From Phaseolus vulgaris (taxonomy: Eukaryota; Streptophyta; Magnoliopsida; Fabales; Fabaceae), in NCBI RefSeq assembly GCF_000499845.2, contig NC_023758.2, positions 62,001 through 126,000 on the forward strand: DNA of 64,000 nucleotides, in the 5' to 3' direction. Positions 1 to 10,792 of the stretch are shown here, piece by piece. A model generated the notes under the pieces. The model saw nothing but the letters and a program-made list of their open reading frames with translations. It did no database searches and was not told where the DNA came from. The number at the start of each line of letters is the position of its first letter. Position 1 is the first letter of the stretch. The translations under genes and the position numbers were made by a program.

Positions 1-116
1 CATTATCACCAAATATCACGTATGTAGCCTCAATTAATTTCACTTTCCTAAAAGAGATAAGCGAATAAATATATATATATATATAAATAAAGAAATGTGC
101 GTAAGAGAATCAGAAA

Positions 117-188
117 TCCGTTGTAGTCTAGTTGGTCAGGATATTCGGCTCTCACCCGAAAGACCCGGGTTCAAGTCCCGGCAACGGA
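117..188 (+). tRNA. tRNA-Glu (anticodon CTC)
   Basis: A complete 72-base tRNA folds here. The acceptor arms TCCGTTG (117-123) and CAACGGA (182-188) pair perfectly. The anticodon stem TTCGG (144-148) pairs with CCGAA (156-160) around the loop CTCTCAC, which puts the anticodon CTC at 151-153, so it reads GAG (Glu). The T arm contains GGGTTCAAGTCCC. No CCA is encoded and no intron is present, as expected for a nuclear plant tRNA-Glu. It ends just before an A-rich then T-rich stretch (189-203) that could serve as a Pol III terminator. Confidence 0.97.
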
Positions 189-483
189 AATATGTTTTTG
201 TTTTGCAATGTGTATCATTTTTATGAAAAAGACAAAAGGTGTGTTGTTGAGTGGGTAACGCACATTGTGAAGTGCCGAAAAGCAACAAGTGAGGGCATTC
301 TTCACCCCCACACGTATCTGTTTCTCATTTGCTTTATCTGATGCCACTCTTCACCCTAATATTACCATTCCCCATCACTGCTCAATAACTGAGTATCTTG
401 GCTTCTGCTTCTTATTTTGCATATGAAAATCATGCAGTTCAGCTCTCACTTTTTTCTATCAATTCCATCACCCTGTCCACATA

Positions 484-543
<60 letters not shown>

Positions 544-1108
544 CCCAAACTTTTCATCTCAACACCTTCATAATCTTTACAAAACTAATTATTTCAAGCA
601 CAAAATTAATTTTGATCCGAATGTAAAAGTACGAAAAAATTAGAGAGAGAAAATTAAGACTTCATTTTTTATATGTATTTCGACCTTATCCCATTCAGTT
701 CCGCGATTCGCAAAACCTGTTTCTTTAAAGTGTTTGAAGTCTGTAATTCCCTGCATTTTTTAAATAATATTTTCAGCACAAATTTATCTCATACATTGAA
801 AGTTGACAAAAAAAATATTTAATATGAAGTAAAACATATTATGAAAATATTGGTATTGTATAGGCAACAGAGTCCGTATGTATATACACATATTATACGC
901 CGGCACCAAGAAAAATACAGTTTGACAGTGGAAGAGAAAAAAAAAATGAGAAAGGGTTTACGCAAGTGTGACATAAGAAGGAGAGAGAAAGAAGCTAAGA
1001 GCGAATTGGAGAAGTGATGTGAAAGGATAGCATCGCCCTTTGTTGGGTTATTTGTATTCCCCTGCGCTAAGCAACGCAACACAACACAAGACAACACAAC
1101 CTTAACCT
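189..1108. other. Intergenic sequence upstream of small membrane protein gene
   Basis: AT-rich sequence between the tRNA and the first protein gene. Apart from the TA microsatellite at 487-538, I see no conserved coding frame. The open frames here are microsatellite or random frames. Confidence 0.6.
487..538. repeat. (TA)26 microsatellite
   Basis: An uninterrupted run of 26 TA dinucleotides. It produces an artificial Ile-Tyr repeat frame. It is likely to be length-polymorphic. Confidence 0.97.
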
Positions 1109-1348
1109 ATGCAGAGGTCGTGGAGTGGTAGTGGTAGTGTTTGGCGTAAGAAACCATCCTTGGACTTGGACATGGACACCGACCAACACCTACCCACGTA
1201 CGATCCCCTCTCCGACGTTGCCCAGAGACACCTCTCTCGTCTCAGATCAGCACAACACGCTGTCCATCTCATCCCTCTCCTCGTTCTCTTATGCGCCGTC
1301 GTTCTCTGGTTCTTCTCCGCTCCCACGTCTCCACCACATCATAACTAA
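1109..1348 (+). CDS. Small single-pass membrane protein, plant-specific family of unknown function
   Basis: A 79-residue intronless frame. The N-terminal half is hydrophilic (WSGSGSVWRKK, then DLDMDTD). Next come a motif of the form LPTYDPxSDxA, an arginine-bearing stretch (QRHLSRLRSAQHAVH) and one hydrophobic segment at about residues 53-70 ending in LWFFS. The order YDPxxDxA, then AVHxIP, then a membrane segment ending in LWFFS matches small uncharacterised plant transmembrane proteins that I remember. That family recognition is from memory. Topology is inferred: one C-terminal membrane anchor with a long N-terminal side and a short tail. No signal peptide is visible. The gene converges on the monooxygenase gene on the other strand. 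The overlapping frames at 1102-1326 (-) and 1125-1409 (+) are shadows. Confidence 0.7.
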   Translation: MQRSWSGSGSVWRKKPSLDLDMDTDQHLPTYDPLSDVAQRHLSRLRSAQHAVHLIPLLVLLCAVVLWFFSAPTSPPHHN

Positions 1349-2047
1349 AGGTTACCTCTTTTCAATCTCACCCTTCTCTCCCTTTCCTCTTCCCACCAAC
1401 ACTCTCTAATTTTTACCCATCCGTTGCAGATTTCTATTTCAGACTCTGGTCAACGCCTGCATAAGAAATGGGTCTCCGTCTTTTCTTGACTTTTCCCCAG
1501 ACTCTCCGCAACGACGAAGAAAACCTGAATTGCTCTGCTTATTATTAGATTGTCTATCAGTAGATTGCTTGTACGCTTATTCATCCTCAACCCTCTTCAA
1601 TTTTCACTTTATTATTACACGAATTTGTTGAATCCTCCTGATTTAAGCGGAGAGCAGATTATAGAGATTATATACAAATTTATTATGCAATTGGTTTTCT
1701 GAAAGAAAATAATAGAAGTGCGAGTTAACATGATTGCTATTCCAGAGAAATTTAGTGATACAGATTAATGTTAATTTCGGAATGCATCTGTTGTTAGTGT
1801 CACTGTTTTATGGTATCAGAGGAATTATTTCCCAATAACAAAGAATTCGAGTGTTTCCACTATTAAATCTGTATTAATTGGTAAAAGTACACTAGATTTT
1901 GTTTTTGGCAAGCCAATCATTTTAGGTAAAATAATAAGGGAGAAGTTCGCAGATTTAATGTACTTATTTAAGATTGGATAAATGCTGTGATTGTAACCTT
2001 TTGAATAATGAACGCAAACATCTATCTTTTTATACCCATTCAATGCA

Positions 2048-2081
<34 letters not shown>

Positions 2082-2153
2082 TCAGGCACACAGATTGAAG
2101 AGAAATGAAGCATCTTTCAATGTGGTTGCCATTGGCAGCCATGTTTTTCTTCT
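1349..2153. other. Convergent intergenic region with (TA)13 repeat
   Basis: This carries the 3' flanks of two convergent genes. A (TA)13 run lies at 2055-2081. I see no coding sequence. The short frames at 1825-2142 (-) and 2008-2334 (+) run through the microsatellite or shadow the last monooxygenase exon. Confidence 0.6.
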
Positions 2154-4327
2154 TTATAGACTCTCACATGTAAAATTTGTATGCTCTAACAATGGCCCGA
2201 GCCTGACTAGTTTAGGTATGACAATATTGTTCCTAACAGAACACACCAGTGGGTTCTCCCACTGCAAAGCGGAACCCACAAGGTTTGCACGTATGGTTAG
2301 TGGAAATACACGGGGCCATCTTTCAGTGCCATAGGACCTGAAAGCTTCTTCCACAGATGGATCTTCAGACTTGATTGCTCTGGCAAGCTTTTTAGCAAGA
2401 ACCACTGAGTCTTCCAGTGCACAACAAGCTCCTTGCCCAAGATTTGGGGTCATTGGATGCCATGCATCTCCAACCACCACAACTCTTCCTGCAGAAGCAC
2501 CTGGACTTATGGCTGGCCAAAGCCACCTGTCTACCAATGGAGTCTTGATCACAGTATCATCCGGCGTACAATCCACTATGTTCAATAGCTCCGAAGGCCA
2601 ATCCTTCACCAGTTCCTTAGCTTGGTTCTTCAGCACCAATGAGTCGGTTATTTTTGGACCTGCCATCGATTTTTTTTTCATGAGATTTTATGGTATATCA
2701 TGCAAGTTGCGACTACAAAGTCACTGACTTAATTTTACCATGCGTTTTGTTCATAACAACCTGGAGAAGGACTATTGAAGCAGATGAACCAGTAAACTTT
2801 GGTCGGAGAAACAGGAACAAAGCCGGCGCGCAACCCTCTTCCGTAGATATAATTCACTCTTGGTCCAAAAGGTTGTCCATCAGAATAAGACGCAAGTCCA
2901 CGGAAAGCACAGTGACCAACGTACTTGGGCTCGGGAAATCCCATCCACTTAGCTATTGGTGATCGAATTCCATCGCACCCTATCACAGTCTATTTAGAGA
3001 TTAAATCGATTTTCTATTCATAATGGACCATCATGTCTCTAAGTTCTATCATTTAGTAATTCTTTGGACACTGTAACACTAAGATTTCAATTATATAGCC
3101 AATCATTTCATTAACTAAACATGTGATGATGAATGATGCCCGCAGCTAGAAATTTAGTAATAGTTATATCACCATGACTAACCTTTGCAAGCAACTTAGA
3201 GCCATCCACAAGTTCCAACAAGGTATCCCCATTTGGAGTGGCTTCAATCCTTGCTAATTGTGAAGAATATTGAATGGTATTCAGTGGTAGCTCACCAGCC
3301 AAGGTTTCCAAAAGCACTCTCCTCTCCACTGCACGTACCTCTTGACTGCATTTCATGACTTAATATTTGTCCTCACCAAAACTTACTGCCTTATCATACA
3401 ACCAGTGCTTGATGACAATTACAAAATTGTAAGAGAAAATGATAATTGAGGTTTTTTTTTTTTTTATCTTCAGTGTATTTCTTAAAAGAAATTAGCTTAT
3501 ATAAGTTAGTTTTCATCTAGGAAATAAGTTTATTTCATTTCTTTTGATTGTCCTGATATCCTGTTGAAGACTAGCCTTTACTAACAAATGTTGTTTCATA
3601 CACACATATAAGCATCAATTTCCAATGTTATTTGTACATAGCATGATTATCTGCTAATCATTCCAAACCATGCCCAGTGAAGCATACTTCATCATCATAT
3701 CCACACACCACTGAACGTACCTTTCATCCTCTTGCTTGAAATTGAAGGCGCGGAGTTCCCTTCCATCCTCGGACTTCACCACCATCCTGTACAGCTGATA
3801 GTGTGAACCAGATCAAGCTCAGCTGGTATACAGATTAAAAAAGATCAAGTTTTTCAAAAGGGTGTTCATGTGTGCATCCATGTACCCTTGAATTTCTAAG
3901 AACTGAGTTCTGAGATCATTAGCCACTCCAATTGCATCGAGTACCCTCCATCCGTTTTTGAAAAGGGTGAGAGAGGTTCCACCGGTTCGAAGTGACTCTG
4001 CCTGCTCCAGCACCAGGGACCGAACTCCAAGCCTGATGCACAAAGTTAGATCATCACAGTGAATAAACAAGATCGTGGCTATGAAGAGAGCTGGAATTGT
4101 AACCTGTGAAGGGAGAGAGCAGTGGCAAGGCCTGCTATCCCAGCACCCACAATCACAACTTGTTCCTTCGGTACATCAGATTGAGATTGAGCCTTTATGA
4201 CTCTGTAACCTCTGCGGGTTCCAATTCCATGTCCAAACCCATCAATGTTCGTGAACAATGTTTTGGTGAGACAAAACGGTGAGGTGTGAGATTTGAGGAA
4301 GACAAATGACGAGGTTGTTGTAGCCAT
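2154..4327 (-). CDS. CTF2A: Plastid-targeted FAD-dependent monooxygenase, CTF2A/MO1 type
   Basis: Six exons on the minus strand: 4327-4104, 4032-3886, 3786-3721, 3345-3183, 2989-2761 and 2659-2154. All have GT donors and AG acceptors, and together they give 444 codons in frame. This matches the size of Arabidopsis CTF2A-like proteins (about 440 aa) as recalled. The first ~48 residues are Ser/Thr/Arg-rich and look like a transit peptide. The FAD-binding GxGxxG (VGAGIAGLATALSLHRLG) starts at about residue 60, and an arginine-bearing AVERRVLLETLA lies mid-protein. The DG motif reads VIGCDGIRSP, and the GD motif VVVVGDAWHPMTPNLGQGAC is followed by ALEDSVVLA. These are the hallmarks of group A flavoprotein hydroxylases related to salicylate hydroxylase and zeaxanthin epoxidase. 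No substrate can be read from the sequence. The full-length frame and clean splice sites argue for a functional gene. Confidence 0.9.
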
Positions 4328-5640
4328 AGATGTTGTGATATGTTGAGAGCTGTAGCAGCTACGCCATAAGCATTACGGTTGTGGAGGGAGATAGGGGTGT
4401 GTAGTGTTCAACCTTGCACCATACAAACTAGTGGTGGGGAACATCTTTTGAAAACCAACACTGTAAATGTTTTTTAAGTTTTCAAAATAAGAGTGTGTTA
4501 TTAAGTTTTTACTTCATTCAATCACAAGTTATGATAATATTATGTTTGTCAACTGCTACAAGATACTTTTGGAATTTTAGAAATTTATAATACTATTTGA
4601 ATTACTAATAATTATATATTTTTTCCTTCAAAATAGTTGTTGTAATTTTATAGTCTAGAATAGAAAATAACTGAGATAAATGATAAAAAGTGTATTTTTA
4701 AATTATTTATAAGCACATTATATAATTATGGTTAAAAGAAAGTACTGTCGCACAGACATATTTATATTGTGTGCTATCACATCCTAATATTAGATATTTC
4801 CCAAAAAAATATCACCCAAAATCTTTTTATATTATATTATATATATAGTACGTATTTCCTACGCAAACATCAATACTACTAAATATTATCATATTTTTAT
4901 TCTGGCTCGCTGTTATGTAAGTTATATGTATAAATTAATAAATAAATACACATGTGTAATAATTTACATAAACAATTAGTTGAATTTATATGTTATACAT
5001 TTAATATTGTTGTTTAATTTTTGTAAATAAAATACATGTATCTTTCTAACTTACATGTAATAAATAGGAGTGAAGTAGGTTATCTATGTGGTCTACTCTA
5101 AATAAAGTACCAATTATTTGTTGGTGTTCAATTTTAAAAGTCCTCTAACAATTAACCATTCCATAAAGAGAAAAAAATCATAACTAATATGCAATGACAA
5201 TGACATGAAAGCCAATATATAATAAAAAAAAAATAACAATTGAATAATGTTACAAATATCCTTTAATTGAATAAATACCAGCGTTTATTTTTTATTTTCT
5301 AATTCTTTAACACCTTATTATAGTCCACAATTACTCTATGTCTCTCTTTGTATCCGAGTATTACTGTTTATCTAGATTGAAAACGAAGGAAACATCATGT
5401 TTACATCTAGGTGTTTATGGGTATTAGAGAGAGAGAGAAAAGGCGAAGAAAGTGGATAAGGACTCTAGGTTGTGAAGATTTGGTGAGAAAATATTTGGTT
5501 TTACCATATTACCCTTCATCAATTATCTTATTTGTCATATTAGCCCGAACTATGCAGTTGCAGATATTCCCTCCACATGAGATTCTCACGCATAAGATTC
5601 CATTTGCATAAAAACAGATTCATACAATGTTCGATGGGTT
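4328..5640. other. AT-rich intergenic region upstream of the monooxygenase
   Basis: This includes the 5' flank of the minus-strand monooxygenase gene. The rest is AT-rich sequence without a conserved frame. The small frame at 5411-5611 has no recognisable features. Confidence 0.5.
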
Positions 5641-5745
5641 ACTTCAAGTGTGGTGAGTGATGAATAAATATGAGAGGGATGATAAATATGGGGGAGGAGA
5701 GGAGGTGAGTTATTTGTTTTGAGTTGAGGGAGTACCTTAGAAGTG

Positions 5746-5881
5746 GTCGGAGGTGCACGGTGGTAGAAGGTGTGCAATCGTTGGAGGTGCGCAGTTGTCG
5801 GAGGTTCGCAAAAGTTGGAGGTGCGCGATTGTCGGAGGTTCGCAAGCGTTGGAGGTGTGCGGTTGTCGGAGGTGCAAGGTG
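5746..5881. repeat. 34-bp minisatellite, 4 copies
   Basis: Four tandem 34-bp units begin at 5746, 5780, 5814 and 5848. Each unit contains two related half-units of the form G(T)YGGAGGTKCGCA. The middle two copies are nearly identical and the outer two more diverged. The plus strand is strongly G-rich over C. The units account for the short open frames on both strands at 5639-6058. Confidence 0.9.
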
Positions 5882-6412
5882 TGGGTGGGGTTCCGTTCGT
5901 GGTGGTGTTTCGTTAGTGGTCGTCGTTGGACGGTGGACGGTTTTGCTGGTGGTGGTCGGTTGACGGTTGTAAATGGAACAAATACAGACCTTATAAGAAA
6001 AAATCTCCCCTCCTCTCAACCCATATCAAACATAGCTCCCTCAATACTATCGTACTAGTTTTCACTATCTCACCCAACGACATCAGTCATACAAATGAGG
6101 TTGCTTGAATACAACTTTTTCATTCCTCCGTTAGCATGTTATTGATAACCCCCAAATACTTTGTTCTACAACAGTGTCGCACTGCAACCTAAATACCACA
6201 ACAAATAACTAACCAATTAACACAACCAAAATAACTCGATTAAGAAAATCAATAAAACCAATTCACATAAATATTGACAAAAACATACTCATGACATTTT
6301 GATTCATGAACTTCGATTGTAGTCCTTGTCATGTCAAACCTGAAAGCAATGAACAATTTCATAATTAATTTTGGTACTTCGTTCCATTCAGTAAGGCATA
6401 AAAAAGAATTAT

Positions 6413-7425
6413 GGTTACCTATTGACAAATTGAGGAGTTGCACTCAAACATGACAATTCAACCCACAATTATTTCACACATGAACCCACAACAATACAAT
6501 GCACACAACAACACAAGAAAAGGGCATTGCCTTAACATTGACCAGACCATGAATTCAAATTCAAAATTGGACACCTAAGTGAAAAAATATGGTTACCTCC
6601 TAAAAAATTGAGGGGTTGCACTCAAACATGACAATTCAAACCACAATTATTTCATACATGGACCCAGAACCATACATTGCTCACAAAAACACAAGAAAAG
6701 GGCATTGCCTTAACATTGGCCAACCCATGCATTCAAAATCAAAATTGGACACTCAAGTGGAAAAATTTGATTACCTACTCACGAATTCAGGGGTTGCACT
6801 CAAACATGACAATCCAACCCACAATTATTTCATACATGAACCCAAAATCATACATTGCTCACAACAACACATGAAAAAGGCACTGCCTTAACATTGGCTA
6901 GCCCATGCATTCAAAATAAAAAATGGACACCAAGTGAAAAAACTTGGTTACCTGCTCACGAATTCAAGGGTTGCACTCAAACATGACAATCCAACCTACA
7001 ATTATTTCATAATGAACCCAAAACCATACAATGCACACAACAACACAAGAAAATGACACTACCTTAACATTGCCCAACCCTTACATTCAAAATCAAAACT
7101 GGACACCCAAGTGAAAAAAAATTGGTTACCTGCTCAAAAGTTGAGTGACTGCACTCAAGCTTGACAATCTAACCCACAATCCTTTCATACGTGAACCCAT
7201 AAGAATAGAATGCAGACAATAACACAATAAAAGGGCATGACCTTAACATTGTCAAGCCCATCCATTCAAAAAGAAAACTGGACACCCTAGTCAAAAAATG
7301 TTGGTACCTGCTCAAAAATTTCAAGGATTGCATCTTGCATTGCAAAACAATTGCACATTTCTTTACACACAACACCCTAAATCCATCAAAATTCTATTTT
7401 CGCAACATCGAAGTAGACACCCTAT
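6413..7425. repeat. 178-bp tandem repeat array, 5 full copies plus a partial one
   Basis: Copies start at the shared motif GGTTACCT or a close variant at 6413, 6591, 6769, 6946 and 7124, with a diverged sixth from 7303. The period is therefore 177-179 bp. Landmarks recur in each unit: GTTGCACTCAAACATGACAA, a run close to CCCACAATTATTTCATACATG, AACATTG near the middle, and TTGGACACCCAAGTGAAAA at the end. The plus strand is rich in A and C and poor in G. The open frames at 6616-6891 and 6677-6874 are just two repeat units read through. This could be satellite-like DNA or an internal tandem array of a transposable element. Confidence 0.92.
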
Positions 7426-7473
7426 AAAATTTATTCAAACCCAATCTAATAACACAGAATCATCCATCACGAT

Positions 7474-7676
7474 GAACACTTCAACAACAAATAAAGAAGC
7501 ATTGGCGACCGCATAACAAAGACGTTTTCCTGATTTCAAACACCCTACACCGACAAAAGTTTGGTTTGTGCTTCACTAACAGTTCTGATTGATGAGTGAA
7601 GCCAATAGCGTTGAGCACTTAAACAACAAACAAACAAGCAACGACGACCGCACAAGAAAGACGTTTTCGGTTTCTG
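7474..7676. repeat. Imperfect direct repeat pair of about 63 bp
   Basis: The sequence at 7474-7537 is repeated with changes at 7613-7676. Both contain an ACTTMAACAACAAA start, a GCGACCGCA/ACGACCGCA core and AAAGACGTTTTC. Spacing is about 139 bp. The pair directly follows the 178-bp array and may belong to the same inserted element. Confidence 0.65.
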
Positions 7677-8360
7677 CTTCGTTGTTCTACTCCTTTTTCT
7701 CCCTCCCTCCGACAACGAGGCCGCGCTTCTTTTTCCCTTTTGTTCGAAACTCTCCCGCTTTCGCACCCGCACTTAAATGCTTACACTTTTACAAAACTTC
7801 CCTGAGTGCCATATCACTCCCATTGCCCTTAGTGTCATCACTCACATCAAAATTACAATAAACTCCACTGCCACATCCTCACCCAATATCACGTCTGTAG
7901 TAAGTCTATGTAGAATGTTAACTAAACATTTTCATATTAAATAGGATGTTAGAATGTTGGTTGGGATAGAGGGCAATGAAAAGACAACGTAGTTAGAATA
8001 ATTTCGTATAATTTATTATTGCATTTATTTCTGTTTTATCCAAACTTGCATATATACTAATTTTTTATTTCAAGAGCAACATCAATTATCTTTAAACAAT
8101 GACCTGATAATTGACACAGCCGAAAGTGAAAACACACTCTTAACAAACAAATTAATTGATATTTTAACTATTTTTATTTTTAATTAAAAATATTATATAA
8201 TATTATTATAAAGGGTTGTTGAATAGTGTTATTCACTCTGCATGAGTGGTAACAAAACTTTTCCCCTAAAAGAAAGTGTGGTATATCATAAAGCATTGAT
8301 TTGTGTTTGGTGGATGGTGTAGCACTTTTTTAATTTTGCTCCTCTTCTGCAACTCATCCT
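7677..8360. other. Intergenic region upstream of BAHD-like gene
   Basis: The first 150 bases are unusually GC-rich and pyrimidine-rich, probably the tail of the repeat block. The rest is AT-rich. No gene is seen. Confidence 0.5.
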
Positions 8361-8368
8361 TATAAATG
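8361..8368 (+). promoter_or_regulatory. Putative TATA box of the BAHD-like gene
   Basis: TATAAATG lies 85 bases upstream of the ATG at 8446. An A/C-rich leader follows, which fits a plant core promoter with a short 5' UTR. Confidence 0.55.
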
Positions 8369-8445
8369 CACCAACGCTCCAAAATTTGTGGTCACTCTCT
8401 CAGTTAAGATCAATACATTGAAAAAACAAAAAACAGAACAAAACA

Positions 8446-9673
8446 ATGGAGGTGCATGGGAAGGGTAGCGCCCCAAGCCAGAGCCTCTCAGAGTTGCAGA
8501 TTTTGACTATAATGAGCGTGCCACCGCTCAAGGTGACAGAGCCACGCCGAGTTCGCAAAGTTTTGGTCAGTGACGAGCACACAAACGCCATTCACGGATG
8601 CTACCAAATAGTTCTGTGCTACCAGAATTTGAAGGAGGGTGATGATGGTTGGTACATGGCTGGTTGGATCGTGGAGTCACTAGCCAGGGTTCTGTTGGAT
8701 CACCCTCTTCTTGCAGGTCGCCTTCAGAGAATTGATGACACTGGGTTCGAAATTGTGGCCAATGATTCTGGCATTAGACTGTTAAAGGCATGTTACCCAA
8801 CAAGCTTGTCACACTTTCTTGAGCTGAACAAGAGAAACCAACATCTCAAGACCGAGCTTGTGTTCTGGAAGGAAATTGATGCTCAGTGTCCTCAGTTCTC
8901 TCCCCTTTGTTATGTTCAGGCAAATGTTACATTACATACATATACTATTTGTTTTTGTCTTTTTGTTAACCAGTTCTGTTTCATTCTGTGCATTTTTAGT
9001 CTCTTTTTGGTTGGTTTCAATGGATTGTGAGTGTCTGTGTGTTTATTTTTAGGTGACAAACTTTGAATGCGGAGGATATACTATTGGCATTAGTTGCAGC
9101 CTGCTATTGGCAGAGGTTTTCCTGGTGGAAAACTTTCTGGGAAAATGGGCCGAAATACACCATAACATGTCACTCCAACATGGAGAAATTCAGAGACCCG
9201 TGTTTTACCATCCTCCTATGAAAAACTGGGAGTCTCTTCCATTAGTTAACCGTTCAGAAAGTGAAAGCGGGGTGCAGAGCTTGGTGTTCAAAATCATTAC
9301 CGAGGATGCAAAGATGGGGAGGGAGTTGGCTATGCTTTGTGTTGAGGAAGCAGAACGGAAGCTAGAGAGTGATTTGGGTTCAGAATTTTGTGTGATGGTG
9401 AAAGAGTGTTCATCAGAGGTAATCAAAGTTGAAAGTTGGTCAAGAGGTGAGGGAATGGAACTGAAGTTGAAGTATGAGATGAGAGGAAGCAGGTGGGAAG
9501 AGTTTGCAGTGCAGGAGGTGGCATTCAATGAAGGAAACAAACCTGTTCATGTTTGTACTTGGATTGATCATGTGAGGTTTGGATATGTTATGACAGTACC
9601 ACTCCCCAACCTCAAGAACAATGCATTTGCTGTGATTGTAGTCTCACCACCTCTTTCTTCCCTCTCATTCTAG
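8446..9673 (+). CDS. BAHD acyltransferase-like protein lacking the catalytic HxxxD motif
   Basis: Two exons, 8446-8919 and 9053-9673, give 364 residues. BAHD features are clear: LLDHPLLAGRLQR near residue 90, then CYVQVTNFECGGYTIG spanning the intron, then FLGKWAEIH. The intron falls at the codon junction Gln/Val before the CGG block, the classic conserved BAHD intron position. Where active enzymes have HxxxD, this protein reads LLLAE (about residues 175-179), so His is replaced by Leu and Asp by Glu. No DFGWG motif is visible near the C-terminus, where there is only DHVRFGYVMTVPLPN. The protein is also about 70-90 residues shorter than usual BAHD enzymes. It is probably not a conventional CoA-dependent acyltransferase and may act as a CER2-like non-catalytic protein. 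That role is inference. The intron appears to start with GC rather than GT. Confidence 0.8.
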
Positions 9674-10792
9674 TCCCACATCAATTCCCACAGTGTATTG
9701 GAATTCATAAATTTTTAATAAATTCCCTGTTTGGTTTGAAGTTAATTTCCTTATTTATCTCTTAGGCTTATCACTATCTTATTTATTGTTATTCTGAATT
9801 TTTTCTCATTATTTAGAATGTTGCTAATCTAGTCTCATTCCTATTAAACTAATTAATGTAATTTTTTAAGTCAATCTTCCACCACAATGTGACATTTCTT
9901 TAGTTTTATCAGGTATTATAATAATAAAAAAAGTTCAATAAAAAATTCACCATATATCTATGCATTCTGATTCTTAATTGTTTATTGAACCGAATATATT
10001 GGTGTGGTGTAAGTCAAAATTATCCGGCTTTTAGTGTTTATCCATATATTTTTATTTATTTAATTTAGGCTTTTATTAATAAAATATTAAATAAAATTAT
10101 TCACTTTTTAAAATATTATAATATAATCAGTATTATAATACTTAATAAATAAATACTGTTAATCTTGTATAAAATATTATAAATTTTCACTTTATGTATG
10201 ATAAAAATTAACAAGTGAAAAAAAATCACATTGTGATTCCATATGTTTTAAGATAAAAAATATTAATAATGATAACTAAAAATATGTAAATTGTTAGTTT
10301 TAGTATTTGAATAATTTCTTTTAATTTTTATAATTTTAAATATACTTAAAAACAAAATAATAATGTAAAATGTATACTAGATTTTCTTTTACACATTATT
10401 ATTATTATTATTTATACATTAATGTAGATGTAGGATGGAAATTTATATAGCTATATATCTACATCATATTTAACATAAAAGGATTGTATTATTCTATTTT
10501 TAAAGTTGAATAAATTAATAAAAAAATTACATTATTATGTTGTTTAAATGAGGAATCTAATTAAATATTTCAGTAGTGAAAGATTGAATAAAATAAATAA
10601 ATAATGAAATGTATAAATACGATTGAGAGAACATGTTCAATAAACATGTACATTCCGATACAAGTGTAAGTTTAACTGAGAAATTACTTTTACAGAAATA
10701 TTTAGAAGAAAAAAGAGGGTTTTCATAAATTGTAATTAGGAAGAAAAAGGGTTTTTGGTTTAGGGTTGGAGAGGTGAAGAGGTGATAGGGGA
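9674..10792. other. AT-rich intergenic region
   Basis: This holds the 3' flank of the BAHD-like gene and the upstream region of the glycine-rich gene. The sequence is very AT-rich with no coding signal. Confidence 0.5.

Noticed and set aside
417..626. Open frame with a long Ile-Tyr repeat
   Set aside because: It is the (TA)26 microsatellite read as codons.
1102..1409. Other frames overlapping the small membrane protein
   Set aside because: The frame 1109-1348 has a family-like order of motifs and a membrane segment; the others do not.
5639..6058. Arg/Thr/Pro-rich and Gly/Arg/Val-rich frames on both strands
   Set aside because: They are the 34-bp minisatellite read in different frames; 34 is not a multiple of three, so no stable protein repeat is kept.
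6616..6891. Open frames with repeated HSNMTIQTTIISYM-like words
   Set aside because: They are two units of the 178-bp array; the frame is not maintained along the array.
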